From positions 1 to 41,313 of the forward strand of contig NZ_JBFTER010000035.1 of assembly GCF_047229345.1 (NCBI RefSeq): a stretch of 41,313 bases of DNA, written 5' to 3'. This stretch comes from Cellulomonas_A sp047229345 (GTDB taxonomy: Bacteria > Actinomycetota > Actinomycetes > Actinomycetales > Cellulomonadaceae). Within the stretch, counting starts at the first letter, position 1. The number at the start of each line of letters is the position of its first letter. A program made the position numbers and the translations under genes. The notes under the pieces are model-generated. The model was not told the DNA's origin, ran no database searches, and worked only from the letters and a program-made list of their open reading frames with translations. Positions 25,092 through 32,235 of this stretch are shown here, in pieces.

Positions 25092-25810
25092 CTCCGTCCC
25101 GGCCCCGGCGTCGTCCCGGCGAGGCCCTGCTCGGCGGCGTAGGCCTCGAGGCGGTCGGCGAGCTCGTGGGGGCGGCTCAGCGCCGGGGTGTGCCCGCCGT
25201 CGATCTCGTCCGGCGTGATGCCGAGGCGCTCGCGGGCCACCCGCCGCAGGTACCGCGCCGTGAGCACGCGGTCGTCGCGGCACAGCAGCACGCGGGTCGG
25301 CACGTCGGGCCACGCGCGCAGCGGCGACGGCTCGCGCATCCGGGCCTCCGACTGCCGTGGGGCCCGGCGCTGCGCCTCGAGCGCGAGCGGGCGCGGCACG
25401 TCGGGGTAGAACATTTCGATCTCGTCGCCGTACCCGTCCCACGCGTCGTCGGCGTAACGGGTGTTTTCGGTGTGCTCCGCGGGCACCTCGCCCGGCGCCG
25501 GGATCATCGCGGCGACGAGCACGAGCAGGCGCGCCGGGAGCCGCTCGCAGACCAGCGGTGCGGTGAAGCCGCCGAACGACTGCGCGACGACGACGACGTC
25601 GGGGCTCAGGCCCGGTGGACCCGCGTCCGCCCGGGACCGCTCGACCGCCGCCACGACGGCGTCGGTGTACTCGACGAGCCCCGCCGTGTCGTCGTCGCAC
25701 GGGAGGTCCGGCGCGACGACGTCGTGGCCCCGCGCCCGCAGCTCCGCCTCGACGAGGTGCCAGTACCAGCCGACGTCGCCGGCTCCGTGGATCAGGACGA
25801 ACGTGGCCAT
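25088..25810 (-). CDS. Alpha/beta hydrolase
   Basis: A 240-aa alpha/beta-hydrolase-fold protein, probably an esterase-like enzyme, from the ATG at 25810 preceded by GGAGGAG at 5 nt (an ATG or GTG further up is less well placed). The oxyanion region is FVLIHGAGDVGWYW. The nucleophile elbow is VVVAQSFGGF with Ser (about residue 85). The acid is probably in LLCRDDRVLT and the catalytic His in IDGGHTPALSRP near the C-terminus. No signal peptide is seen, so it is cytosolic. It is coupled to the methyltransferase gene, suggesting a shared small-molecule substrate. Confidence 0.85.
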
Positions 25811-25999
25811 GCCGTCTCCTCCGTGCACCGGTGCTCCGACCCCCGACGGTCCCAGACCCTGCGCCTCCCGTCACCTCCGCAGCCCGGGCCGCCGGCTCCT
25901 GGGACGTTCGGCCCTGTGCGGCGCGCGGGCGCACGAGGATCGTCGGAAGGGTCAGGCACCACGGCGCACGGAACACGCCACCGATGAAGGAGGCATCTC

Positions 26000-26584
26000 A
26001 TGTCTGCCACACGTTCCGCCGAAGCCCGCGTGACCCACCCCGCCACGCTCGTCGAGCAGGACCTCGTGACGTCCGCCACCGGCCGGCGCTGGCTCGCCGT
26101 GACCCGGCTCGCGACGGGCTTCATCTTCCTGTGGGCGTTCCTCGACAAGACGTTCGGCCTGCACTACAGCACCGGCGCCGCGGTCCCCGGGGGCGAGCCG
26201 AGCCTCGCCTGGATCGACGGCGGGACGCCCAGCCAGGGGTTCATGACGTACGCCGCCGTCGGCCCGTTCAAGGACACGTTCGCGTCGATGGCCGGTCCGG
26301 TGAGCGACTGGCTGTTCATGCTCGGGCTGCTCGGCATCGGCGCCGCCGTCATGCTCGGCGTCGGGCTGCGGATCGCCGCCGTCGCGGGCTCGATCATGAT
26401 GGTGCTGATGTGGGTCGCCGAGTGGCCGCTCCTTCAGGGCTCGACCAACCCGGTCGTCGACTACCACCTCGTGTACGCGCTCGTGCTGGTCGTGTGCGCG
26501 ACGCTCCTCGCCGGGGACACCTGGGGTCTCGGCCGCTGGTGGGCCGGCCTCCCCGTCGTGCAGCGGGCGTCCTGGCTCCGCTGA
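26000..26584 (+). CDS. DoxX/DoxD-like membrane protein
   Basis: A 194-aa membrane protein with four helices (about residues 30-50, 95-115, 120-140 and 155-175). The DoxX-like features are RLATGFIFLWAFLDKTFGLHY in helix 1, the GPVSDWLFMLGLLGIGAAVM segment and WPLLQGSTNPVVDYHLVYAL before the last helix. The family includes terminal oxidase/thiosulfate:quinone oxidoreductase subunits but most members are uncharacterised, so a redox-linked membrane role is only an inference. The start ATG follows a strong GAAGGAGG. It is divergent from the hydrolase/methyltransferase pair. Confidence 0.8.
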   Translation: MSATRSAEARVTHPATLVEQDLVTSATGRRWLAVTRLATGFIFLWAFLDKTFGLHYSTGAAVPGGEPSLAWIDGGTPSQGFMTYAAVGPFKDTFASMAGPVSDWLFMLGLLGIGAAVMLGVGLRIAAVAGSIMMVLMWVAEWPLLQGSTNPVVDYHLVYALVLVVCATLLAGDTWGLGRWWAGLPVVQRASWLR

Positions 26585-26741
26585 GCACGGCCACCGTCAG
26601 CCGGCCGACGGGACGCGCCCCCTGCGCGGCTCGCCGGCCGGCGTACGCGCCGGGCGGCCGCGGGAGGCGCCTCGGACGCCCCGCGCGCCGGATGCTCGTC
26701 CCGGGGTCACCCTCGGTACCGGCCGACCGCACCCCGCGGCG

Positions 26742-26796
26742 GAACGTGCTGTGCCGGGTGCGGGCACGACGTTAGGGTGACCGCTGAACGTGCTGT
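26742..26796. repeat. 11-bp direct repeat upstream of the LacI-family gene
   Basis: GAACGTGCTGT occurs at 26742-26752 and 26786-26796. Between them is GCACGACGTT (26764-26773), close to its inverse complement. A possible autoregulatory operator of the downstream regulator. Confidence 0.35.
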
Positions 26797-26817
26797 CGGC
26801 GGCGTCGAGGAGGATCC

Positions 26818-27804
26818 GTGCCAGGCGTCACCGGTGCCGACGTGGCACGCGAGAGCGGCGTCTCCCGGACGACCGTGAGCTACGTCCTCAACTCCCGCCC
26901 CGACGTGGCGATCCCCGAGGCGACGCGCAAGCGGGTCCGCGACGCGGCCGCGCGCCTGGGCTACACCCCGTCGGTCGCCGGCCGCGCGCTGCGCATGGGC
27001 CGCAGCGACCTCGTGCTGTGCGTGCTGCCGAACTGGCCGGTCGGCCCGGTCATCGACACGCTGCTCGACCACCTCGCGAGCGAGCTCGCCGACCGGGGCC
27101 TGTCGATGCTGGTGCACCACGACCGCGGGCGCCGGCCCATCGCCGAGCTGTGGCGTGCCGTGACCCCGCGCGCCGTCGTCGGGCTCACGGCGTTCACGGA
27201 CGACGAGGAGCAGGCGATGCGCCGCGCCGGGATCCAGGTGCTCACGAGCTCGCTCGACGAGGACCCGCACCCCGAGAGCTTCTCCGTGCCCCAGATCGGG
27301 ATCGGCCGGCTCCAGGTCGAGCACCTCGCGGAGCGGGGGCACCGCGTGCTCGGGTACGCCGCGCCGGCGGACGAGCGCCTCGCCGTCTTCGCCGACCGGC
27401 GGCTCGCCGGTGCGCGGCTCGCGTGCGGCGCCCGCGGGCTGCCGGAGCCGCAGCCGCACGAGGTCGAGCTCGACGTCGCGTCCGCGTCCGCCGCGGTGCG
27501 GGCCTGGCGTGCGGGACCCGAGCCTGTCACGGGCGTCGTCGCCTACAACGACGAGGTGGCGCTCGCGGTCCTCGCGGGGTTGCGGGCGGAGGGCCTGCGG
27601 ATCCCGGAGGACGTCGCGGTGATCGGCGTCGACGACATCCCGGCGGCCGGGCTCGCGGCGCCGGCGCTCACGACGGTGTGGCAGGCGACCGACGCGCAGG
27701 CCCGTCACCTCACGCGCGCGGTGCTCGCGGCGCTCGACGGCTCGAGCGTGTCGCTGCAGGCGCCGGACGACCTCTTCCACGTGGTGCAGCGCGCGTCGAC
27801 GTGA
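26818..27804 (+). CDS. LacI-family transcriptional regulator
   Basis: A 328-aa repressor-type protein from a GTG with GAGGAGG 4 nt upstream. The N-terminal helix-turn-helix and hinge are VTGADVARESGVSRTTVSYV, NSRPDVAIPEATRKRVRDAA and RLGYTPSVAGRALRMGRS. A periplasmic-binding-protein-like effector domain follows (about 60-325), with GIGRLQVEHLAERGHRVLGY, VTGVVAYNDEVALAVLAGLR and DVAVIGVDDIPAAGLAAPAL. Such proteins usually sense sugars. It converges on the GH81 glucanase gene, so control of that gene or of laminari-oligosaccharide uptake is a reasonable guess, but no transporter is present here. Confidence 0.88.
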   Translation: MPGVTGADVARESGVSRTTVSYVLNSRPDVAIPEATRKRVRDAAARLGYTPSVAGRALRMGRSDLVLCVLPNWPVGPVIDTLLDHLASELADRGLSMLVHHDRGRRPIAELWRAVTPRAVVGLTAFTDDEEQAMRRAGIQVLTSSLDEDPHPESFSVPQIGIGRLQVEHLAERGHRVLGYAAPADERLAVFADRRLAGARLACGARGLPEPQPHEVELDVASASAAVRAWRAGPEPVTGVVAYNDEVALAVLAGLRAEGLRIPEDVAVIGVDDIPAAGLAAPALTTVWQATDAQARHLTRAVLAALDGSSVSLQAPDDLFHVVQRAST

Positions 27805-27821
27805 CCGGGCTCGCACGCAGC

Positions 27822-27853
27822 ACCGGCCCGGCAGCGTGTGCTGCCGGGCCGGT
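27822..27853. terminator. Bidirectional terminator between LacI-family and GH81 genes
   Basis: ACCGGCCCGGCAGC (27822-27835) pairs perfectly over 14 bp with GCTGCCGGGCCGGT (27840-27853) around the tetraloop GTGT. It lies in the 69-bp gap between the two convergent genes. Confidence 0.85.
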
Positions 27854-27873
27854 GTGCTGCTGGTCGGGCGGGC

Positions 27874-30800
27874 CTAGCTGAACGTGAACCAGTTGACGTT
27901 GAGGAAGTCGGCCGGCTGGCCCGAGTCGAACGTCAGGTACACGGTGTGCACACCGGTCGTCGGCTGGATGTTCGCCGGGATCGTGCGCCACGACTGCCAG
28001 CCGCCGGTGTTCCCGACCGCGAAGCTGCCGATCGGCGGCGCGGTCGGGCTGCCGAGCCGCACGTTGACGAGTCCGCTGATCGACCCGCCGGCCCCGGAGG
28101 CGACCCGCGCGCTGAACGTGCCGCGCGGCGTCGTCCCGAAGTTGACGTTGTCGAAGCGGACGTGGTCGCCGTTCGCGATCCACGCGATGTTCTCGCCGCC
28201 GTCGACGTCCTGCGTCGCCTCCTTCTGCACGCCGAGCATCCCGCTGTAGGCCTCGGCCTGGATGCGGGACGTGGCGTCCACGCCCGTGCTCGACGACGCG
28301 GTCGTCACGTTCACCGCGGCGCTCGCGGCGGACCGGTTGCCCGCGGCGTCGTAGGCCCGGACCGCGAACGCGTACGCGGTCGCGGGGGACAGGCCGGTCA
28401 CGGTGAACGTCCGGCTCGCGGTCGAGCCGATCACCGAGCCGTTCCGGAGCACGTCGTAGCCGGTGACGCCCACGGCGTCGGTCGACGCGTTCCACGCGAG
28501 CGTCGTCGCCGAGGCGGTCGTGCCCGAGGCCGCGAGGCCTGAGGGGACGGACGGCGCCGTGGTGTCGCCGCCCGAGGACGGGCTCGTCGTCACCGAGACG
28601 GCGTTGCTCGCCGCCGAGCGGTTCCCGGCCCCGTCGACCGCGCGCACCGTGAAGCTGTACGCCGTCGCGGGGGACAGGCCGGTCGCCGTGTACGTCGTCC
28701 CGGTCACCGTGCCCACGACCGAGCCGCCGCGCAGCACCTCGTAGCTCGCGACGCCCGTGCCGCCCGAGCCGTCGTTCGACGCGCTCCACGACAGCGTCGT
28801 CGCGCTGGACGTCGTGCCCGACGCGGCGAGGCTGCCCGGCACCGACGGCGCCGTGGTGTCGGTCGGCGCCGACGTCGTGGACGCCGTCACCGAGCGGGCC
28901 GGGACGTTGAGCGTGACGCCGTTGGAGAACCGCACCGTGATCGGGCTGCCGCTCATGTTGGCCGCCTGGTAGGTCCGCACGCCGTTCTTCACGAAGACCG
29001 CGTGCAGCGGCGTGTTCGCCGTGACCGAGCGGTCGACGGTCCCGAGGCCTGCGAGGTTCTTGAGCCAGTAGAAGGTGTGCGCCCTCGACTCGCCCTCCTC
29101 GACGGCATACGAGCTCGCCTGGGCGCGGAACTGGGAGAGCGCGGTCGGCGCGTCGGCCAGGGCCTGGAACTCCCAGATGATGTCCTTCCACACCGTCGCG
29201 GGCCCGCCGTTGTTGCGTTCGAGCTCGGCGAGGTTGCGCCCGATGTACGCCGGGTTGTAGCCCAGGTACAGGTGACCCGCGGTGCTGGGCAGCAGGTTGA
29301 TGCCCTGGATCATCTCGGGCTCGGCGCTGAACCACGTGGAGTACGAGCCGCCGTCGCCCCAGACCATGCCGACCGTCGAGTGGCCGAACGCGGCGGGGAA
29401 CGCCTCGTCGTCGGTGTCGAACCAGTAGTTCTCGATGGCCGACGCCTGCGTCGTGTACAGGTAGATGCCGAGGTCGCGGACCGCCTTGTTGCCGGTCACC
29501 TGACCCCACTGGATGAGCCCGCTCGCGAAGTTCATGCCCTCCGACGACGACTCCTGGTTGTTGCCCGCACCGAACGCGCCGTGGCCGGCCGCCCAGTCGT
29601 GGCCCGCGTAGATGTCGAAGTCGCGCAGGAACGGGAAGCGGGTGTCGCTGCGGTCCCAGTTCGCCGCGTCCTTGATGACCGTGTTGACCATGCCGCCGTA
29701 CGCGGACTCGGCCGCCCACGCGGGGTCGAACTGCGCGACCGTCGCGGCGCCCACGACGTAGTACCCGTAGTGGAAGTGGTGGTCGTTGAGGTCGGTGTCC
29801 GAGCCGTAGGAGGCCGGGTAGCCGATGAGCGTGCCCCACGCGGGGTTGTACCAGAACGAGCGGGTCGTCTCGCCGGGCGACGCGGTCATCCAGTCGGTCA
29901 GGCGCGTCTTCATCGAGCTGACGAGGCGGTCCCGCGCGGCGGTGTTGCCCGTGAGGTTCGCCATGTGCGCGACCTGGGAGATCCGGCCGAACGCCTTGCC
30001 GGTCCAGTAGGTGTCGTCGCCGAAGCCGGCGAACGGGTCACCCGTCGCGACCTGCTCGACGTAGCCGTTGAGCTGCGTGTCGTCGGCGGAGCCGGCCGGG
30101 AAGCCCGTGTTCGCGAGCTGCGGGAGCACGCCGTTGAAGCTCGCGACGGTCTGGAACTGCGAGCTGCCGATCACGACGCGCATCGGGCCGCGCGGCGAGA
30201 CGTAGGAGTACGCGCTCGGCGTGGCGCCGCTGAGCTGGTCGCGCTGGTGCGGGTAGAGCGCGTACACCGTGCCGGTCCCCGAGCCCTGCCGTGCCGTCGT
30301 GGTGAACGCGTACGTCGCGGTCATCTTCGCGCTGGCCTCGTCGTAGGACCAGGAGACCTTGGTGCCGGTCACGTGGTTGTGCGCGTAGGGCGCGTAGGCG
30401 TTGAGGGCCGCGACGCGGTCGGCGTTCGAGCTGCCCGACGACGTGGGGAGCACGGCGACCGAGAAGAACGAGCCGCCGTTGAGCGAGGAGCTCAGGGTGC
30501 TGCCCGAGACGGTCCACGTCGAGCCCGAGGGGCCGAACGCGGCGTAGTCGTGACCGTTGATCGTGTAGCCGACAGCGCCGCCGCCGTTGCTCCACACGGT
30601 CGGGGCGGCCTTGCCGGTCAGCGTCGCGTTCCCGCCGGTCTTCGTGGCGTACACGAACGGCAGCCCGTGGCCGAACGTCGTGCGCAGGCTGCTGGTGCCG
30701 TTGGTCCACAGCTCGCTGACGGTCCAGTCGGAGTAGCCGTCGACCTTGCCGTCGGAGCTCAGGCCCGCGATGCCGAGCCGGAAGTCCTCGGTGTAGTTGT

Positions 30801-31245
30801 AGTGGTACTCGCTGACGCCGGTCGCGGTCCCCGAGATGCTCGCGGTGGTCGGGTAGCTGACCCCGAGCCCGTCGGTGTACGCGTGGAACGCGAGCGGGTG
30901 CGCCATGAGGTTCTCGGAGATCGACGCGCAGTCGAACTTGCGCCACAGCAGCGACGTCCACCAGTCGTTCGTCGGGACCGCGCCCGCGGGGAAGTTCGCG
31001 GTGACGTGCGCCCGGGGGTTCGTCACGGGCGTGCCGTTGCACTCCGTCGGGACGGCCCCGCCCGTGGGCGTGCCCTCGGCGTAGCTGCCGGCCCCGACGG
31101 TCGCGGCGTCCGCGCGCGGCGCGACGGCCGCCTGGAGGACGTAGGCGAGCAGCGCCGCGAGGACGACGAGCGCGACGAGCACGCGGCCCTGGGGTCGGGC
31201 TCGGTGCCGCCAGGTCGGCGTCGTTGGTTCTCTCCCTGCAGACAT
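27874..31245 (-). CDS. Secreted GH81 endo-beta-1,3-glucanase with two FN3 domains and a CBM6
   Basis: A 1123-aa secreted glycoside hydrolase that should cleave beta-1,3-glucans such as laminarin or fungal cell wall. It starts at the ATG at 31245 (GGGAG 8 nt upstream). A signal/anchor helix lies at residues ~22-42 (VLVALVVLAALLAYVLQAAV), with ADA as a likely cleavage site. The GH81 domain spans about 50-770 and contains the catalytic-region motif NNQESSSEGMNF near residue 562. Two fibronectin type III modules follow (about 800-985), each with APSVP and GLSPATAY...AVD/YDAAGNRS. The C-terminal ~128 residues are a CBM6-type domain (IQAEAYSGMLGVQKEATQDV, GDHVRFDNVNFG, ending FLNVNWFTFS). Catalytic Glu assignment follows the family, not a structure. 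Confidence 0.92.
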   Translation of the reverse strand: MSAGREPTTPTWRHRARPQGRVLVALVVLAALLAYVLQAAVAPRADAATVGAGSYAEGTPTGGAVPTECNGTPVTNPRAHVTANFPAGAVPTNDWWTSLLWRKFDCASISENLMAHPLAFHAYTDGLGVSYPTTASISGTATGVSEYHYNYTEDFRLGIAGLSSDGKVDGYSDWTVSELWTNGTSSLRTTFGHGLPFVYATKTGGNATLTGKAAPTVWSNGGGAVGYTINGHDYAAFGPSGSTWTVSGSTLSSSLNGGSFFSVAVLPTSSGSSNADRVAALNAYAPYAHNHVTGTKVSWSYDEASAKMTATYAFTTTARQGSGTGTVYALYPHQRDQLSGATPSAYSYVSPRGPMRVVIGSSQFQTVASFNGVLPQLANTGFPAGSADDTQLNGYVEQVATGDPFAGFGDDTYWTGKAFGRISQVAHMANLTGNTAARDRLVSSMKTRLTDWMTASPGETTRSFWYNPAWGTLIGYPASYGSDTDLNDHHFHYGYYVVGAATVAQFDPAWAAESAYGGMVNTVIKDAANWDRSDTRFPFLRDFDIYAGHDWAAGHGAFGAGNNQESSSEGMNFASGLIQWGQVTGNKAVRDLGIYLYTTQASAIENYWFDTDDEAFPAAFGHSTVGMVWGDGGSYSTWFSAEPEMIQGINLLPSTAGHLYLGYNPAYIGRNLAELERNNGGPATVWKDIIWEFQALADAPTALSQFRAQASSYAVEEGESRAHTFYWLKNLAGLGTVDRSVTANTPLHAVFVKNGVRTYQAANMSGSPITVRFSNGVTLNVPARSVTASTTSAPTDTTAPSVPGSLAASGTTSSATTLSWSASNDGSGGTGVASYEVLRGGSVVGTVTGTTYTATGLSPATAYSFTVRAVDGAGNRSAASNAVSVTTSPSSGGDTTAPSVPSGLAASGTTASATTLAWNASTDAVGVTGYDVLRNGSVIGSTASRTFTVTGLSPATAYAFAVRAYDAAGNRSAASAAVNVTTASSSTGVDATSRIQAEAYSGMLGVQKEATQDVDGGENIAWIANGDHVRFDNVNFGTTPRGTFSARVASGAGGSISGLVNVRLGSPTAPPIGSFAVGNTGGWQSWRTIPANIQPTTGVHTVYLTFDSGQPADFLNVNWFTFS

Positions 31246-31254
31246 CCGGATGTC
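31241..31254. promoter_or_regulatory. Perfect 14-bp palindrome over the GH81 start codon
   Basis: GACATCCGGATGTC is its own inverse complement. It covers the ATG (31245-31243) and the spacer to the GGGAG site. It could be a LacI-type operator with a central CG, or an RNA hairpin masking the start. Confidence 0.45.
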
Positions 31255-31418
31255 TCCCGATCTCGGTCGTGCACAGGGCGGCCGACGGGTCCGTCGGACG
31301 CCACGGGGCCGGTGCGGCCCCGTTGTCACCCGCGTCCCCCGGTCAGCAGGTGGTGCCCCGGCGGCGTGGTGCGTGCCGGGAGGTGGTGCGTCGGTCGTGC
31401 TGCCCGGCGCGGCGGTGC

Positions 31419-31439
31419 GGGCCGGCGCTGGGCCGGCCC
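31419..31439 (-). other. Hairpin in the GH81 leader
   Basis: GGGCCGGC (31419-31426) pairs perfectly with GCCGGCCC (31432-31439) around a 5-nt loop, 26 bp after the end of the possible leader ORF and about 175 bp before the GH81 start. A candidate attenuator stem. Confidence 0.4.
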
Positions 31440-31464
31440 GTCCGGGTCGCGTGCGGGCGGTGGA

Positions 31465-31536
31465 TCAGCCCGACCCGGTCCGCGGACGGGGTGGGGCGGC
31501 GGCGGGTGCGGCCGCAGGCGAGCTCGTGCTGCCCAT
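31465..31536 (-). CDS. Possible 23-aa leader peptide upstream of GH81
   Basis: An ATG at 31536 preceded by GGAGGA at 6 nt (an excellent ribosome binding site) opens a 24-codon frame ending in TGA at 31465. The peptide begins MGSTSSPAAAPAAAPPRPRT and ends GSG. Small, Ala/Pro-rich and without homologues I can recall. It is flanked by inverted repeats upstream and a hairpin downstream, an arrangement compatible with a translated leader, but it may be chance. Confidence 0.3.
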   Translation of the reverse strand: MGSTSSPAAAPAAAPPRPRTGSG

Positions 31537-31547
31537 GAGGAGTCCTC

Positions 31548-31600
31548 CACGCTGAGGTTCTCGGTAGGTGAATCGTGTCACTAGGTGACGGCTCAGCGTG
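31548..31600. promoter_or_regulatory. Nested inverted repeats upstream of GH81
   Basis: CACGCTGAG (31548-31556) and CTCAGCGTG (31592-31600) are perfect inverted copies 35 bp apart. Inside lies GTCAC-TAG-GTGAC (31577-31589). Likely operator half-sites or a promoter-region structure for the leftward glucanase gene. Confidence 0.45.
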
Positions 31601-31868
31601 TGGTGGGCGCTCGCCGAAGTCAATGGAAGTCACGCGGTTCACCCGTTCGACGTACTCCCGACACCGGCCCGAAACCTCACCGCGCGCTCGCGGGCCACCG
31701 ACGCGCGGGTGGACGGGTGAACTTCCGCGACGTCGTCGCAGGTGGCGAGGGGGTCGACGGCCGAGCGCCCGCACCGTCACGCCGACGACACAGCGCGTTC
31801 ATCGCGCGTCCGTAGCGTGAGCGCCGCCCACCACGACGGTGGGCGACGTCACGACCGGGAGGTCCGCG

Positions 31869-32102
31869 GTGCCGGAGTACACGTGTCTCGACGGGATCCT
31901 CGAAGGTCACGTCTTCAGCTGGCCGGCGTCCGTGCGCGCGGGGGAGACCATCACGGTGGGCGTCACCGACGTCGCGCACGACCCCGGTCCGGGCGATGCG
32001 CCGGAGGCCGACTACGTGCTCGCACGCGCACCCTTCGCGGGCCGGCCGGGCGAGCTCGCGTTCGTCGCGGCGCGCGGCCGCTGGGTCTGCCCCACGGGCT
32101 GA
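31869..32102 (+). CDS. Small hypothetical protein (77 aa)
   Basis: A GTG at 31869 with GGGAGG 6 nt upstream opens a 78-codon frame with typical codon bias. The product (starting PEYTCLDGILEGHVFSWPAS after the initiator) looks like a small beta-rich cytosolic protein, with two Cys (near each end) and the segment VRAGETITVGVTDVAHDPGP. No signal peptide and no known domain. A GTG at 31839 would add 10 residues but lacks a ribosome binding site. It precedes the secreted phosphoesterase gene by 133 bp. Confidence 0.55.
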   Translation: MPEYTCLDGILEGHVFSWPASVRAGETITVGVTDVAHDPGPGDAPEADYVLARAPFAGRPGELAFVAARGRWVCPTG

Positions 32103-32235
32103 CGCGCGCCCCGCGCCCGCTCGGCGGACCGGCGCGGGCGCACCTCGGGGCGCTTCACCCTCGCGCACCGTTCCGCTTCGCCCCGGTTCGTGGTGGTCTG
32201 GGTGCTGCGCGCCCGCTCGCCGCCCGGAGGCCGAC

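Larger units (their letters stand above)
31246..31868. other. 623-bp region between the GH81 gene and the 77-aa gene
   Basis: No conventional gene is supported here. On the minus side it holds a possible leader ORF (31465-31536), a hairpin (31419-31439) and nested inverted repeats (31548-31600), with TTGACT (31622 to 31617, minus strand) as a possible -35 but no good -10. The stretch 31600-31700 is visibly less GC-rich than its surroundings, as expected for a promoter region. Open frames on both strands here lack any recognisable protein feature. Confidence 0.5.

Noticed and set aside
27710..29839. 709-aa minus-strand frame overlapping GH81 in another frame
   Set aside because: Arg/Gly-rich shadow of the GH81 gene.
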